Source of the DNA: Microbacterium sp. BH-3-3-3
GTDB taxonomy: Bacteria > Actinomycetota > Actinomycetes > Actinomycetales > Microbacteriaceae
Assembly: GCF_001792815.1 (NCBI RefSeq)
Contig: NZ_CP017674.1
Location: 992,001 to 1,056,000 of the forward strand
DNA: 64,000 nucleotides
Direction of reading: 5' to 3'
In this document: positions 8,142-20,370 of the stretch, in pieces
Layout: the number at the start of each line of letters is the position of its first letter
Numbering within the stretch: the stretch's first letter is position 1
The notes under the pieces: generated by a model
Databases searched by the model: none
What the model was told of the DNA's origin: nothing
The model's input: the letters and a program-made list of their open reading frames with translations, nothing else
Translations under genes and position numbers: made by a program

Positions 8142-10430
8142 ATGCTGTCCGCTCTCCGTTCGCGCGTGCGCGCCGCGCGCGACCTCGCTCCCCTGCGCCC
8201 CCTGGTCGCGCGCCTCGACCGCGTCTGGTGGGCGCGCGTCATCCGGCGGGCGGGCATCGTCGACCTCGACTACGTCCGCGCGCAGACGGGTTCGCCGCTC
8301 TCCGAGGCCGCCGCCGTGCGCCGCTACGTGAACGGCGGATACCGCGACGGCCTGCGCCTGTCTCCGCTGTTCGTCGACACCGCGGTCGGCGACCACCTCC
8401 CCGAGGCGTGGCGCGTTCCCGCGCTGTACGCCTATCTCGTCGCCGACCCGCGAGGTCTGCAGGTGAGCCCCCTGTGGGATGCCGTCGCGTACGGCACCCG
8501 TCATCCCGACGCGTGGGACGCCCCGGGAGGACCGGTCGGACACGCCTGGCGCCGGCGCGAGGCCCACTCGCTGCCCTACGGCCCCGCGGCGGAACCCGCG
8601 GTCGCGACGTGGTCCGAGCTGTCGCGCACGATCACCGCGGCGGCGTCTCGCGCCCGCGTCGGCGGAGAGGTCGCCGCGACGGCGGGTCGCACTCCCCTCT
8701 CCCGAGAGCTGCTGCTCGCCCTCGGCCCCGAGGAGTGGGACTTCGACGAGTCGATCGCCGAGGCCGTGCGCTTCGCCGACGTCGACGGTCAGGGCGTGGC
8801 GATCGCCGTGCTCGACGACCGCCCCGAGGACTGGACGCTCGCGTCGATCATGGCCGCGTCGCACCCGCGCGTCCGCATCGGTCGGCGACGGCACGACGAC
8901 GCCGCGCGCGCCCTCGACGAGCTCGTGCAGACCTCGACGGCCGAGGTGCTGGTGCTGCGGGGCCCGAACGAAACGCTGACCGCCGCCGACGCGGTGGTCC
9001 TGGCGGCACGCGTCGCCGCGGAACCGTCGGGAACGGTCGTCGCCCCGGTCTGGCGCGACGGCGACGGCACGATCGCCGCGGTCGGAGCGACCTCCGAGGG
9101 GCGGTTCCTGGCCGGGCACCCCGTCGAGGATCTCACCGCCCTCTCCCCCGCCACGATGCTCGAGGTCCCGGCCCTGGCGGGCCTCACCGTCGCCGTCCGT
9201 CGCGCCGACATCGACACCGCGCTGCGGGGCCCGGATGCCGCGGGACGCCTCGGCACGCGCGCGCTCGTCGCCCTCGACCTCGAGACGCGTACGCGCTCGC
9301 GCGTCGCCGACCCCACCGCGCCGACCCCGGATGCCGGCTCCCGCACTCCCGGATCCGCCGGCCGCGAGGCGGTGTCCGCCGACGCGCCGCGTCCTCTCGC
9401 CGGTGCCGACGACCTCCTCCGCCGCGCGGGGTGGGAGCGCACGCGCTCCGGTCCGCTCCCCCGGGTGCGGCGCCCCCGGCGCACGATCGAACTCGCCGAC
9501 GGCACCGAGGTCCCCGTGCTGCGCTGGGCCCTGCGGACCGCGACACCGGTCGGCGTGCGAGCCGAGGGATGGGGCGACACGCACTTCGCCCGCGCCCTGG
9601 CCGGGGCACTCCGCCGGCTGGGGCAGGAGGTCGTGATCGACTCCTATGCCGCTCGCACGCGCTCCACGCGGCACCTCGACGACGTCACGGTCGCCCTGCG
9701 GGGCCCCGAACCCCTCGAGGCCTCCCCCTTCGGCGTCTCCCTGCTGTGGGTCATCAGCCACCCCGACGAGATCACCGCGACCGACGTCGCGGGCTTCGAC
9801 CGGGTCTTCGCGGCCTCCGCCCCCTGGGCCGCCGCCACCGGCGCCAAGCTCGGCGTCGCCATCACGCCCCTGCTGCAGTGCACCGATGCGACGCGTTTCC
9901 GCCCCGAGGGGCGCGAGCGCGGCGACGACATCCTCTTCGTGGGCACGGCGCGCGGCATCCTGCGCCCCTCGATCGTCGAGCCCATCCGCGCCGGCATCCC
10001 CGTCACCGTCATCGGTCCCGATTGGCGCGGCTGGATCCCGGCCTCGCACATCCGCGCGACCGGTGTGTCGAACGACGACCTGCCGGGCCTGTACGAGAGC
10101 GCCGGTGTGGTGCTGAACGACCACTGGCCCGCCATGCAGCAGCGGGGGTTCATCGGCAACCGCCTCTTCGACGTGGTCGCCGCGGGCGGCCGGGCCATCA
10201 GCGACCGGGTCGAGGGGATCGACGAGCTGTTCGGCGGCGCCGTCGCCACCTACGACGAGGTGCCCGAGCTCATCCGCATGCTCTCGGGAAACCTGGATGC
10301 CGTCTTCCCCGACGCCGAGGCGCTGGCCGCGGCCGGCGCGCGCGTGCGCGCCGAGCACTCGTTCGACGCCCGGGCGCGCACCCTGCTCGACGCTGCCGTA
10401 CGCGCCTGGGAGGCGCAGCCGCGACGCTGA
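8142..10430 (+). CDS. multidomain glycosyltransferase (degenerate GT-A-like centre plus C-terminal GT-B-like domain)
   Basis: A 762-residue protein. Residues 1-150 contain two SPLF/SPLW modules (RLSPLFVDTAVG, QVSPLWDAVAYG) like the linker motifs in large actinobacterial and rhamnan-synthesis glycosyltransferases. Residues about 200-400 look like a GT-A fold that has lost its DxD metal site (LVLRGPNETLTAADAVVL stands where DxD is expected). Residues about 455-760 are GT-B-like (Glyco_trans_1_2), with ILFVGTARGILRPSIVEPIR, VTVIGPDWRGW, LNDHWPAMQQRGFIGNRLFD and DRVEGIDELFG. The C-terminal half is probably the active transferase and the centre may bind polymer; both points are inference. The start is fixed by the TAAAAT box. 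It ends against a converging ABC transporter gene. Confidence 0.78.
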   Translation: MLSALRSRVRAARDLAPLRPLVARLDRVWWARVIRRAGIVDLDYVRAQTGSPLSEAAAVRRYVNGGYRDGLRLSPLFVDTAVGDHLPEAWRVPALYAYLVADPRGLQVSPLWDAVAYGTRHPDAWDAPGGPVGHAWRRREAHSLPYGPAAEPAVATWSELSRTITAAASRARVGGEVAATAGRTPLSRELLLALGPEEWDFDESIAEAVRFADVDGQGVAIAVLDDRPEDWTLASIMAASHPRVRIGRRRHDDAARALDELVQTSTAEVLVLRGPNETLTAADAVVLAARVAAEPSGTVVAPVWRDGDGTIAAVGATSEGRFLAGHPVEDLTALSPATMLEVPALAGLTVAVRRADIDTALRGPDAAGRLGTRALVALDLETRTRSRVADPTAPTPDAGSRTPGSAGREAVSADAPRPLAGADDLLRRAGWERTRSGPLPRVRRPRRTIELADGTEVPVLRWALRTATPVGVRAEGWGDTHFARALAGALRRLGQEVVIDSYAARTRSTRHLDDVTVALRGPEPLEASPFGVSLLWVISHPDEITATDVAGFDRVFAASAPWAAATGAKLGVAITPLLQCTDATRFRPEGRERGDDILFVGTARGILRPSIVEPIRAGIPVTVIGPDWRGWIPASHIRATGVSNDDLPGLYESAGVVLNDHWPAMQQRGFIGNRLFDVVAAGGRAISDRVEGIDELFGGAVATYDEVPELIRMLSGNLDAVFPDAEALAAAGARVRAEHSFDARARTLLDAAVRAWEAQPRR

Positions 10431-10446
10431 CCCGCGGGAGCGGGTC
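10429..10446. terminator. bidirectional hairpin between converging genes
   Basis: GACCCGC (10429-10435) and GCGGGTC (10440-10446) form a perfect 7-bp stem with a GGGA loop in the 25-bp gap between convergent genes. It has no T-tract, as is common in high-GC actinobacteria. Confidence 0.45.
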
Positions 10447-10455
10447 GGCGGGGGC

Positions 10456-11664
10456 TCAGCGGAAGCGCACCTCGGCGGGGACCGACCCCAGCGAGTCCGA
10501 CCGGCCGTGCACCGTGAACTCCGCGCCCTGCATGAGGGCGTGCGAGGTCGACTCGCTGATGCCGTGCAGGTTCGCGTTGACCCAGTAGCTGCCCGGGTTG
10601 AAGCGGGCGCTGTCGACGTCGATCTCGACGGTCGTCGTCTCGCCCTCGTGGAGGGCCGGCAGCGAGGTGCCCAGCATGCTGGTGTTCGACGCCAGGGCCA
10701 GCAGACCCGACGAGGTGTCGATGCTGAAGCCGAGCGCCCACTCATCGAGCGTGCGCAGGCCCCGCACGGTCACACCGACGCGGAAGGACTCGCCCGTCTG
10801 GAAGTCGTTGGAGCGGGTGCCGTCGGCCGCGCGAACGTCGACCGCGACGATCTCCGCCGCCCGCAGCACCTGCTCGGGGCGCGCGGACACCTTGCCGGAT
10901 CCTTCTTCGAGCAGCTCGCGGAAGCGCTCCACGGCGGCCTCGGCGAGGCCGTCGAACGCGACCCGGCCCTTGTCCATGAGGATCACCCGATCGCACAGCT
11001 CCTCGATCTGGTCGAGGGCGTGCGACACGATGATGATCGTGCGTCCCTGGCGCTGGAACTCCTTGATCTTGTCGAGGCATTTGCGCTGGAACTGCTCGTC
11101 GCCCACGGCGAGCACCTCGTCGACGAGCAGGATGTCAGGGTCGGTGTGCACGGCGATCGCGAACGCGAGGCGCACGAACATCCCCGACGAGTAGAACTTG
11201 ACCTGGGTGTCGATGAAGTCGCCGACGCCCGAGAAGTCGAGGATGTCGTCGAAGCTCGCCCGGGTCTCTTCCCGGCTGAGCCCGAGCACCGAGGCGTTCA
11301 GGTAGACGTTCTCGCGACCGGTGAGGTCGGGGTGGAACCCGGCACCCAACTCGATCAGAGCCGCCACGCGCCCGCGCTGCTTCACGTCGCCGGAGGTCGG
11401 CTGGATGATCCCGCCGATGACCTTCAGCAGCGTGCTCTTGCCCGAGCCGTTGTGCCCGATCAGACCGATGGTGTTGCCCGCGCGGATGTCGAGGCTCACG
11501 TCGCTGAGCGCCCAGAAGTCCTGGCGGTGGCGACGGCCGGCGCGGCCGAGCGTGACGAGGCGCTCCTTGATGGAGGTGTCCTTGCGCACGACGAACCGCT
11601 TCGACACGTCGGTGAGCACGACGACCTCGGGGCGCGCCAGGGCGGGGGTCACGTCAAACGACAT
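10456..11664 (-). CDS. wzt: polysaccharide ABC exporter ATPase with Wzt-type C-terminal domain
   Basis: A 402-residue ATPase. Residues 1-245 are the nucleotide-binding domain: Walker A GHNGSGKST near residue 75, Q/E-loop region ELGAGFHPDLTGREN, signature YSSGMFVRLAFA near 160, Walker B ILLVDEVLAVGDE near 180, and the switch VSHAL near 215. Residues about 265-402 form a beta-rich Wzt_C-like domain, which in O-antigen exporters binds the polymer terminus. It pairs with the permease just upstream to export a lipid-linked polysaccharide. An alternative start, GTG at 11673, would overlap the permease stop as GTGA and add three residues; ATG 11664 sits 11 bases after AGGAA. Both starts are plausible. 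Confidence 0.9.
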   Translation of the reverse strand: MSFDVTPALARPEVVVLTDVSKRFVVRKDTSIKERLVTLGRAGRRHRQDFWALSDVSLDIRAGNTIGLIGHNGSGKSTLLKVIGGIIQPTSGDVKQRGRVAALIELGAGFHPDLTGRENVYLNASVLGLSREETRASFDDILDFSGVGDFIDTQVKFYSSGMFVRLAFAIAVHTDPDILLVDEVLAVGDEQFQRKCLDKIKEFQRQGRTIIIVSHALDQIEELCDRVILMDKGRVAFDGLAEAAVERFRELLEEGSGKVSARPEQVLRAAEIVAVDVRAADGTRSNDFQTGESFRVGVTVRGLRTLDEWALGFSIDTSSGLLALASNTSMLGTSLPALHEGETTTVEIDVDSARFNPGSYWVNANLHGISESTSHALMQGAEFTVHGRSDSLGSVPAEVRFR

Positions 11665-11669
11665 ATCGA

Positions 11670-12590
11670 TCACAGTTCCTGGGCGAAGTTGCCCTGAAGG
11701 CGCACGAAGACACGGTGGCTGAGCACGAGCAGAACGAGACCGATGAGCAGTGCGACGGACATGCGCAGCACGAGGTGGGCGGGCTGCTCCAGACCGTCGC
11801 CCCCGAGCCAGAACGCTCGTTGGAATCCGAGCACGGCGAGGGTCAGCGGGTTGTTCGTGTAGATCTCCAGCAGCGTCGGGCTGGTGATGATCTGGCTCGC
11901 GAGGTGCCAGGCGTACAGCACCGGCGAGAGCCACATGAGGAGCATGGTGACGACCTCGACCAGGTACTGCACGTCGCGGAGGTAGACGTTCACCGCCGAG
12001 AAGAAGAGCGAGAAGGCCAGACCGTAGACGAGGATGAGCAGCAGCGAGGGGACCGCGTAGACGATCTGCCAGTGCAGCGGCGGCTTGCCCGCGATCACCG
12101 TCGCGACCAGCAGCACGCCGAGCTGGATGAGGAAGTTGAACAGGGCCGATCCGGTCGCCGCGAGCGGGAAGATCTCGCGCGGCATGTACACCTTCTTCAC
12201 GACACCGCCGTTGGCGATGATCGACCCGGTGCCACCCACGGCGATCTCCTGGAACAGGCTCATCGCCGTCAGGCCGGTGAAGATGAAGATGGCGAAGTCC
12301 GGGATGCCGCGCGCCGCGCCCAGAAACTGGCCCAGCACGACGAAGTAGATGCCCAGCAGGATGAGGGGGCGGATGAGCGCCCACACGAATCCGAGCGCGG
12401 AATCCTTGTAGCGCGCCTTGATGTCGCGCTTGACGAGGAGGTCGAGCATCTCGCGGCGCGCGAAGATGTCGCGCAGCGTCGTCCAGAGCGATGCGAACCC
12501 CAAGCCGGGGGTGACGCCGACGGAGCGCATCGGCATCTCCGCGAGGCGTGCGAAGCGCGCGTTATCCGCGGAGGATGAGGAACTGGACAT
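11670..12590 (-). CDS. wzm: polysaccharide ABC exporter permease (ABC-2, Wzm/TagG type)
   Basis: A 306-residue protein with a cytoplasmic N-terminal region, the conserved LLVKRDIKARYKDSALGFVW segment near residues 50-70, and six hydrophobic helices. This is the hallmark of ABC-2 permeases for polysaccharides and teichoic acids (Wzm, TagG, RfbA families). It forms the membrane pore with the ATPase encoded immediately downstream. The Ser-rich N-terminus starts at ATG 12590, eight bases after a TAGAAT box, so this pair has its own promoter, separate from the rgpF genes upstream. The product likely carried is a rhamnose-containing polymer, inferred from the rml and RgpF-type neighbours. Confidence 0.9.
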   Translation of the reverse strand: MSSSSSSADNARFARLAEMPMRSVGVTPGLGFASLWTTLRDIFARREMLDLLVKRDIKARYKDSALGFVWALIRPLILLGIYFVVLGQFLGAARGIPDFAIFIFTGLTAMSLFQEIAVGGTGSIIANGGVVKKVYMPREIFPLAATGSALFNFLIQLGVLLVATVIAGKPPLHWQIVYAVPSLLLILVYGLAFSLFFSAVNVYLRDVQYLVEVVTMLLMWLSPVLYAWHLASQIITSPTLLEIYTNNPLTLAVLGFQRAFWLGGDGLEQPAHLVLRMSVALLIGLVLLVLSHRVFVRLQGNFAQEL

Positions 12591-12598
12591 GGGGACCG

Positions 12599-12604
12599 AT
12601 TCTA
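12599..12604 (-). promoter_or_regulatory. -10 element TAGAAT for the wzm-wzt pair
   Basis: TAGAAT on the minus strand ends eight bases before ATG 12590. It is near the consensus -10 and would give a leaderless or nearly leaderless transcript. Confidence 0.55.
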
Positions 12605-12632
12605 CTGGTGGGTTCCTGCACGGGGTCTGAAC

Positions 12633-14564
12633 TCACCGACGACGCAGTCGCTGTCGCGCGCGCCAGAGGCCCCCGCGGACACGCTCGGTGGAGGTGAATG
12701 CCCGATCGATGCGGTCGGCGGCCGAGGGACGGTGCAGCCGGACCCACATGTCGACGAAGTCACGGAATCGTCCCCACCCGATGTAGCCCGCGCGTCGGAG
12801 GAACTGCACCTGGTGCTGCGTGTCCTCGGGCATCGTGGCCGACATGTGGTCGAGGTTGTAGTCGAAGGCGGTGTAGCTCTTCGAGAGGTACTCGGGGGTG
12901 GCGATGGTCATCGAGTGGTACCCGAGCTCGCCGGCCGCGTAGACCGGCATCCGCTCGAGGATGTGCGCGAGTCCCCCGTCGACGTACGCCTCGGCACCGC
13001 CGAACTCGTCGTAGGTCCACTCCCGCTCCAGGAGCAGGCGCAGCGCCTGCGGGCGGGCGAAGAACATCGACCCGAAGGGCGCGAGGGGCGAGACCTCGTC
13101 GAGCGGAACCCGGATGCCGAGCTCGGCGCACAACTCGGCCACTCCGGGCCGGTTCGCCCACCATCCGTGCCCCATGGTCGGGTGACCGAGGTGCACGGTG
13201 GGCGGGAACGCGAGTCCGAGCCCCGGCTGCTGCTGGAAGAGCGAGACGATGGTCGCTGCCTCGTGGGGGCCGCCGAGCAGGTTCTCGAACTGGTGGCGAC
13301 GGAAGTGACGCCCCATGTTCGCGCCGTCCTGCGGCGTCTTCTTCGAGTGGATCTTGACCACCAGGTCGTAGCGGTCCGACAGCAGCACGTCGCGGCATCC
13401 GATGAGGAACGCCGCCTGGTCGCGGCCGTTGTTCGACGCGACCACCCTCACCTCGACGCGCCCGGGGAACCCCCGCGCGGCGATGATGCGCTCGATCTCG
13501 TCGGCGCGCTCGCGCTCGGGGGTCGTCACGATGAGGTCGACGTCGCCGGGCAGGTAACCCGCGCGATCGAGGATCTCGTCGGTCATCTCGACGTAGAAGA
13601 TGTGCGCGAACACCGCCGTGCGCATCGGCTTCGACGGGTCGTAGCCGTCGTCGGTGGGCGAGAGCACGCGCAACAGGGCGGCATCGGCGTTCAGCACGCG
13701 CGGCTCGACGTTGCGTGCCAGGTCGTCGAAGATGAGCTCGACCGGGTAGCCGTTGCGCTCCACGGCCTCGAGGGTCCACTTGCCGATCACCGCGACGCGG
13801 TCGAGGAAGACCGGCCACTGGAAGAACGGCCGTCGCTTCAGCGTCGGGCACCCGGCGTCGATGAGCTGTTCGGCGTAGAGCACCGCGTGGTTCTCGATCT
13901 TGTCGGTCAGCGTCGGGAACGCGACCTCGCCCGAGAAACCCTGCTGGGTGAAGTGCTGGGTGAAGATTCCCTCGTGCTTGGTGACCGCGTCGGAGTACGT
14001 CGTCATCGCCGGGAGGTCGCGCCAGTAGGCGTCCCATTCGGGAGAGGTGAACATGTTCCGACGCACGGCCACCCAGTACGACTGCAGGTGGTACGGCAGG
14101 TAGTCCTCGTCCTGCGTGAACGGATGCGGTTCCACCCGCAGGTGGTCCGTCATGCCCCAGAAGTGCAGGGGGTGCGCGTTCATGCGCTCGAAGATCGGGC
14201 CGAACGGCCGGATGGGACCGAACCAGGTGTCGTTGACGAGCAGCAGCTCGTCGAACGACGACACGCGCTCCCCGACGGCGTCCAGACCGTGCTTGTAGCC
14301 CCAGATGTCGTAGCCCTCGTTGGGACGCTCGAGGACCAGGTCGCCGACCGTCTCGAGCCGCGTTCGACCCTGGGCGGTGAGCGGACCGTTCGAGACCACC
14401 ACGATCTCGTCGCAGAACGCGCGCATGTGCTCGAGGGCGTACAGCACGAAGTCGCCCACCTCGCCGCGACGGTCGAAGACGACGTAGATGAGCAGCCGCT
14501 TGCCGTCGGGAGGGAACGTGTCGGCCGGACGGGTCCAGTCTCCGATCAGCTCTGCGGTCTTCAC
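12633..14564 (-). CDS. RgpF-family rhamnan synthesis protein (copy 2)
   Basis: A 643-residue protein of the rhamnan synthesis F (RgpF) family. Characteristic segments are VFDRRGEVGDFVLYALEHM near residue 30, LLVNDTWFGPIRPFGPIFE near 110, VAVIGKWTLEAVERNGYP near 255, DLVVKIHSKKTPQD near 410, FRRHQFENLLGG near 430, and LAPFGSMFFARPQALR near 510. RgpF acts in assembly or side-chain addition of rhamnose-glucose cell-wall polysaccharides in streptococci (family knowledge). GTG 14564 overlaps the TGA of the other RgpF gene (GTGA), so the two copies are translationally coupled and probably act together. There is no membrane anchor or signal peptide, so it is cytoplasmic. Individual linkage specificity is unknown. 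Confidence 0.86.
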   Translation of the reverse strand: MKTAELIGDWTRPADTFPPDGKRLLIYVVFDRRGEVGDFVLYALEHMRAFCDEIVVVSNGPLTAQGRTRLETVGDLVLERPNEGYDIWGYKHGLDAVGERVSSFDELLLVNDTWFGPIRPFGPIFERMNAHPLHFWGMTDHLRVEPHPFTQDEDYLPYHLQSYWVAVRRNMFTSPEWDAYWRDLPAMTTYSDAVTKHEGIFTQHFTQQGFSGEVAFPTLTDKIENHAVLYAEQLIDAGCPTLKRRPFFQWPVFLDRVAVIGKWTLEAVERNGYPVELIFDDLARNVEPRVLNADAALLRVLSPTDDGYDPSKPMRTAVFAHIFYVEMTDEILDRAGYLPGDVDLIVTTPERERADEIERIIAARGFPGRVEVRVVASNNGRDQAAFLIGCRDVLLSDRYDLVVKIHSKKTPQDGANMGRHFRRHQFENLLGGPHEAATIVSLFQQQPGLGLAFPPTVHLGHPTMGHGWWANRPGVAELCAELGIRVPLDEVSPLAPFGSMFFARPQALRLLLEREWTYDEFGGAEAYVDGGLAHILERMPVYAAGELGYHSMTIATPEYLSKSYTAFDYNLDHMSATMPEDTQHQVQFLRRAGYIGWGRFRDFVDMWVRLHRPSAADRIDRAFTSTERVRGGLWRARQRLRRR

Positions 14565-16525
14565 GACGACACCTCTCGCTCCTTCTCGCCCCGTTCGCTG
14601 CGCAGACGCGAGGCGACACGGCGACCCGCCGACAGCACGCGGTGGGCCCGCAGCGCCACGCGGTACGCGGGACGGAAGGCGTCCGCCACCCGCGGATGAT
14701 TCGTGCGCACGTACATGCGCACCAGGGCGACGGTCCCGCCGTAGCCGGTGTAGCCGGCCCGATGCAGGAACCCGATCTGCTCGACGGGCCACCCGCGGGT
14801 GGTCGAGAACATCTGGTCGACCTTGTACTCGAGCGCGGTGTAGCCGATCTCGGCGTGCGCGTAGTTCAGCACGGTGCGGCAGTAGTAGCCGGCCTGCCCG
14901 GCCGCGGCGCTCACCAGGCGCTCCTGCAGGTGGGCGAGGTGACCGAAGCGCCGCTCGCCCTTCCAGCCGTAGTCGGCGAAGGTCCACCGGCGCTGCGTCA
15001 GCACGCGGAAGGCCGCGGGACGCCCGACCCACATGCCCCCGTAGGGCGCCAGCGGCGAGACGGCGTCGAGCGGCACGCGGATGCCGAGGCGCTTGCTCAG
15101 CCGTTCGGCGTGGGGTTCGAGCAGAGCCCACCCGCGCCCCATCGTCGCGTAGCCGACATGGATCATCGGGGGGAAGACGACGCCCAGTCGCTCTTCCTTC
15201 TCGAACAGCGACAACAGGTTGCGCACGTAGCCGGGGCTGCTGAGCAGGTTGTCGAACTGGTACCGGCGGAAGTACCGCAGCCGATTCATCGTCTTCCAGG
15301 GCGCGCGGCGCATGTGCAGCTTCACGACCAGGTCGTACTGGTCGGACTGGATGACGTCGCGGCATCCGACGAAGTAGTCGGCCATGTCGCGGCCGGGGCT
15401 CTGGGGGGTCACGCGCAGCTCGTAGGTGTGCGCGTTGGTCGTCGCCCACGCTTCGAGCAGGCGCTCCAGGCGGGCCGCCGTGACGCCCTCGGTCGTCGTG
15501 ATGAACACGGAGGCGCCCGACGGGAGGAACTGCAGGCGGCGCAGGACCTCGTCGATCTCGTCGACGTCGCTCACGTGCACGACCGCGGCGATCGACAGCG
15601 ACGATCCCGCCTCGGGCTCGACCGCTTCGTCGGACAGCACCGAGAGCAGCCCCAGCGTGGTGTTGAGCGCCTTCGGAGCCACGCACGTCGCCAGGCTCGA
15701 GCGCAGCACGTCGAGCGGGTACCCGCGCTCGCCCATCATCGCGGCGATCTCGCTGCCGATGATCGCGAAGCGATCGAGGAACGGCGGGTAGCTGGTGAAC
15801 ACCGCGCGGTCGACGAAGGGCACGTCGACGTCGAGCAGGTCCTCGGGCGCGAACAGCCCGGGGTCGTGCGCGTGGAAGCGGGTGGTGTCGAAGGCCCGCT
15901 CGTGGGCGAAGCCCGCCGCGGTCATCTCCGCGACGAGCGAGCGTTCCCGCTCACCGGCGGCCGACGTCGGCCCCCACCACCGGTGCCACGCGGCGCTCTC
16001 GAACAGCGCGCGGCGGACCACGGTGAAGAACCAGGGCCGATCGGCGACGGCGGGGAACCCCTCGCCCGGGAAGGCCTCGCGCGGCGGAGCCGCCGGCAGA
16101 ACGTCCCAGACATCGGCGGCGCTGTCGGCCATGCGCTCGAACAGCGGAGCCAGGTCGGCGACGGGGCCGAACCAGGAGTCTCCGGTGAGCACGATCTCGT
16201 CGATCGCGGGCCACCGGCGGCGCAGACGTTCCATCGCGGGGGCGTACGCCTCCGAGTCGAACTCCTCGCCGTCGGTCTCGATGACGTCGTCGATCAGATC
16301 GTCGAGGCGCGCGCGGACCTCGGATGCCAGGGGCCCGGGGTGCACGAGGACGATCGCGGTCGACACGCGGCGCAACGCCTCGAGGGCGAGCACGCTGGTC
16401 TCTTCGATCCGGCCTGCCGAGCGCACGGCGTAGATCACGGCGCGCCCCGCGGAACCCGGACGCGCGGAAGCGGACGTCTCCTCGGTCAGAGGTTTCGTCC
16501 GCTCCGGCTCAGCGCTCGGCGCCAT
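14561..16525 (-). CDS. RgpF-family rhamnan synthesis protein (copy 1)
   Basis: A 654-residue paralogue of the downstream gene. Shared landmarks are [19 protein letters not shown] near residue 120, [19 protein letters not shown] near 255, [14 protein letters not shown] near 415, [14 protein letters not shown] near 440 and [16 protein letters not shown] near 520. Identity to copy 2 looks low outside these blocks, so this is an old duplication. ATG 16525 lies inside the 3' end of rmlA (17-bp overlap), placing rmlA-rgpF-rgpF in one operon that links dTDP-rhamnose supply to its use. The first 20 residues are low-complexity Ser/Pro/Glu/Thr, so the true N-terminus could be slightly shorter. Confidence 0.85.
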   Translation of the reverse strand: MAPSAEPERTKPLTEETSASARPGSAGRAVIYAVRSAGRIEETSVLALEALRRVSTAIVLVHPGPLASEVRARLDDLIDDVIETDGEEFDSEAYAPAMERLRRRWPAIDEIVLTGDSWFGPVADLAPLFERMADSAADVWDVLPAAPPREAFPGEGFPAVADRPWFFTVVRRALFESAAWHRWWGPTSAAGERERSLVAEMTAAGFAHERAFDTTRFHAHDPGLFAPEDLLDVDVPFVDRAVFTSYPPFLDRFAIIGSEIAAMMGERGYPLDVLRSSLATCVAPKALNTTLGLLSVLSDEAVEPEAGSSLSIAAVVHVSDVDEIDEVLRRLQFLPSGASVFITTTEGVTAARLERLLEAWATTNAHTYELRVTPQSPGRDMADYFVGCRDVIQSDQYDLVVKLHMRRAPWKTMNRLRYFRRYQFDNLLSSPGYVRNLLSLFEKEERLGVVFPPMIHVGYATMGRGWALLEPHAERLSKRLGIRVPLDAVSPLAPYGGMWVGRPAAFRVLTQRRWTFADYGWKGERRFGHLAHLQERLVSAAAGQAGYYCRTVLNYAHAEIGYTALEYKVDQMFSTTRGWPVEQIGFLHRAGYTGYGGTVALVRMYVRTNHPRVADAFRPAYRVALRAHRVLSAGRRVASRLRSERGEKEREVSS

Positions 16526-17384
16526 GTTCGAGAGCGCTGAGCAGATAACGGCCGTAGCCGCTCTTCACCAGCGGCTCGGCGCGCTCGCGCAGCTCGTCGT
16601 CGGACAGGAAGCCCATGCGCCACGCCACCTCTTCGGGGCAGCCGATCGACAGCCCCTGACGCTTCTCGACCGTGCGGATGAACTCCGTCGCCTCGCTCAA
16701 CGAGTCGAAGGTGCCGGTGTCGAGCCACGCGGTGCCGCGCGGGAGCAGTTCGACGCTCAAGCGCCCCTGCTCGAGGTAGGTGCGGTTGACGTCGGTGATC
16801 TCGAGCTCGCCGCGCGGCGACGGCGTGAGGGCACGGGCGATCTCGATCACGTCGTTGTCGTAGAAGTACAGTCCCGGGACCGCGTAGTTGCTCTTGGGGT
16901 GCTCGGGCTTCTCTTCGAGCGAGACGACGCGCCCCTCGGCGTCGAACTCGACGACGCCGTAGGCCGTGGGGTCGGCCACGCGGTACCCGAAGACGACACC
17001 GCCGTCGAGGTCGCTGTACTGGCGCAGGCGCGTTCCCATGCCCTGGCCGTAGAAGATGTTGTCGCCGAGCACGAGGGCGACCGAGTCGGAGCCGATGTGC
17101 TCCTCGCCCAGGATGAAGGCCTGCGCGAGACCGTCCGGCGAGGGCTGCACCCGATAGGTGAGCGAGATCCCGAAGCGCGAACCGTCGCCCAGCAGCCGCT
17201 GGAACTGCTCGGAGTCCTGCGGCGTCGTGATGATGAGGATGTCGCGGATCCCGGCCAGGATGAGGGTCGACAGGGGGTAGTAGATCATCGGCTTGTCGTA
17301 GACCGGTACGAGCTGCTTCGAGATGCCCTGAGTGATGGGGTGCAGTCGGGAGCCCGTGCCGCCCGCCAGAATGATTCCGCGCAT
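16509..17384 (-). CDS. rmlA: glucose-1-phosphate thymidylyltransferase
   Basis: A 291-residue enzyme, normal length for RmlA, catalysing the first step of dTDP-L-rhamnose synthesis (glucose-1-phosphate plus dTTP to dTDP-glucose). The nucleotide-binding signature [16 protein letters not shown] starts at residue 3. [29 protein letters not shown] and [20 protein letters not shown] are all present. ATG 17384 is the only start that preserves the N-terminal signature. It is divergent from rmlB across an 82-bp gap, so both arms of the rml pathway are likely controlled there, and it is the first gene of an operon with the two RgpF genes. Confidence 0.96.
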   Translation of the reverse strand: MRGIILAGGTGSRLHPITQGISKQLVPVYDKPMIYYPLSTLILAGIRDILIITTPQDSEQFQRLLGDGSRFGISLTYRVQPSPDGLAQAFILGEEHIGSDSVALVLGDNIFYGQGMGTRLRQYSDLDGGVVFGYRVADPTAYGVVEFDAEGRVVSLEEKPEHPKSNYAVPGLYFYDNDVIEIARALTPSPRGELEITDVNRTYLEQGRLSVELLPRGTAWLDTGTFDSLSEATEFIRTVEKRQGLSIGCPEEVAWRMGFLSDDELRERAEPLVKSGYGRYLLSALEHGAER

Positions 17385-17454
17385 GAGGTCCAGTTTCCCC
17401 CATCCGGAGGCGCCTGCCAATCCGGGTGCCCCGCGATCGGCCCGGGCGCCCCGG

Positions 17455-19888
<2,434 letters not shown>

Positions 19889-19892
<4 letters not shown>

Positions 19893-20347
19893 GCGACCGC
19901 GGGCGCCGGGGACCGGTCCACTCCGGTCCCCTCGCCCGCGCCGTGCGCCGCGTCTGGTCGCACAGCGCGGTGCGCTACCTGGTCGTGGGAGGAGGGGCGT
20001 TCCTCATCGACGTGGGCCTGCTGGCGCTGCTGCACGACGTGTTCGGGGTGGCCCTGGTCATCGCGACACCCACGGCCTTCCTGCTCAGCTTCGCCGTCAC
20101 CTTCGTGCTGCAGCGGACCTTCACCTTCTCGTCCGACGCCGGCATGGCATCCAGCGCCCTGAAATACACCTCGCTCGTCGCCTTCAACACCGTCGCCACG
20201 ACCGGCATCGTCGCGGGGATCGCGGCCCTGGGCTTGCCCTGGGTGGTCGGCAAGATCGTGGCGGTGGGCTCGACCACCGTCTGGAACTACTTCGCCTACC
20301 GGTACTGGATCTTTCCCGCGCGCCCGTCGGAGTCGCCCACGCCGTGA
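19889..20347 (+). CDS. GtrA-family small membrane protein
   Basis: A 152-residue protein with about four hydrophobic segments. It contains the GtrA hallmarks RYLVVGGGAFLIDVGLLALL near residue 32, AFLLSFAVTFVLQRTFTFSS near 70 and VWNYFAYRYWIFP near 135. GtrA-like proteins are proposed to flip polyprenyl-phosphate sugars or support linked glycosyltransferases (family knowledge). GTG 19889 overlaps the stop of rmlCD, so it is co-translated with the rhamnose pathway. The polyprenyl-type GT2 genes at 2411 and 20781 are plausible partners. A GtrA-type membrane gene (Rv3277) also lies beside purK in the comparable mycobacterial region. Confidence 0.88.
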
Positions 20348-20370
20348 GTCGCGGTGTCGCGCGCACCGCG

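Noticed and set aside
6000..10745. Very long open frame of 1581 codons on the minus strand
   Set aside because: Only its last 335 codons encode a recognisable glycosyltransferase. The rest is low-complexity Arg/Gly/Ala antisense to two clear genes, a GC-rich artefact.
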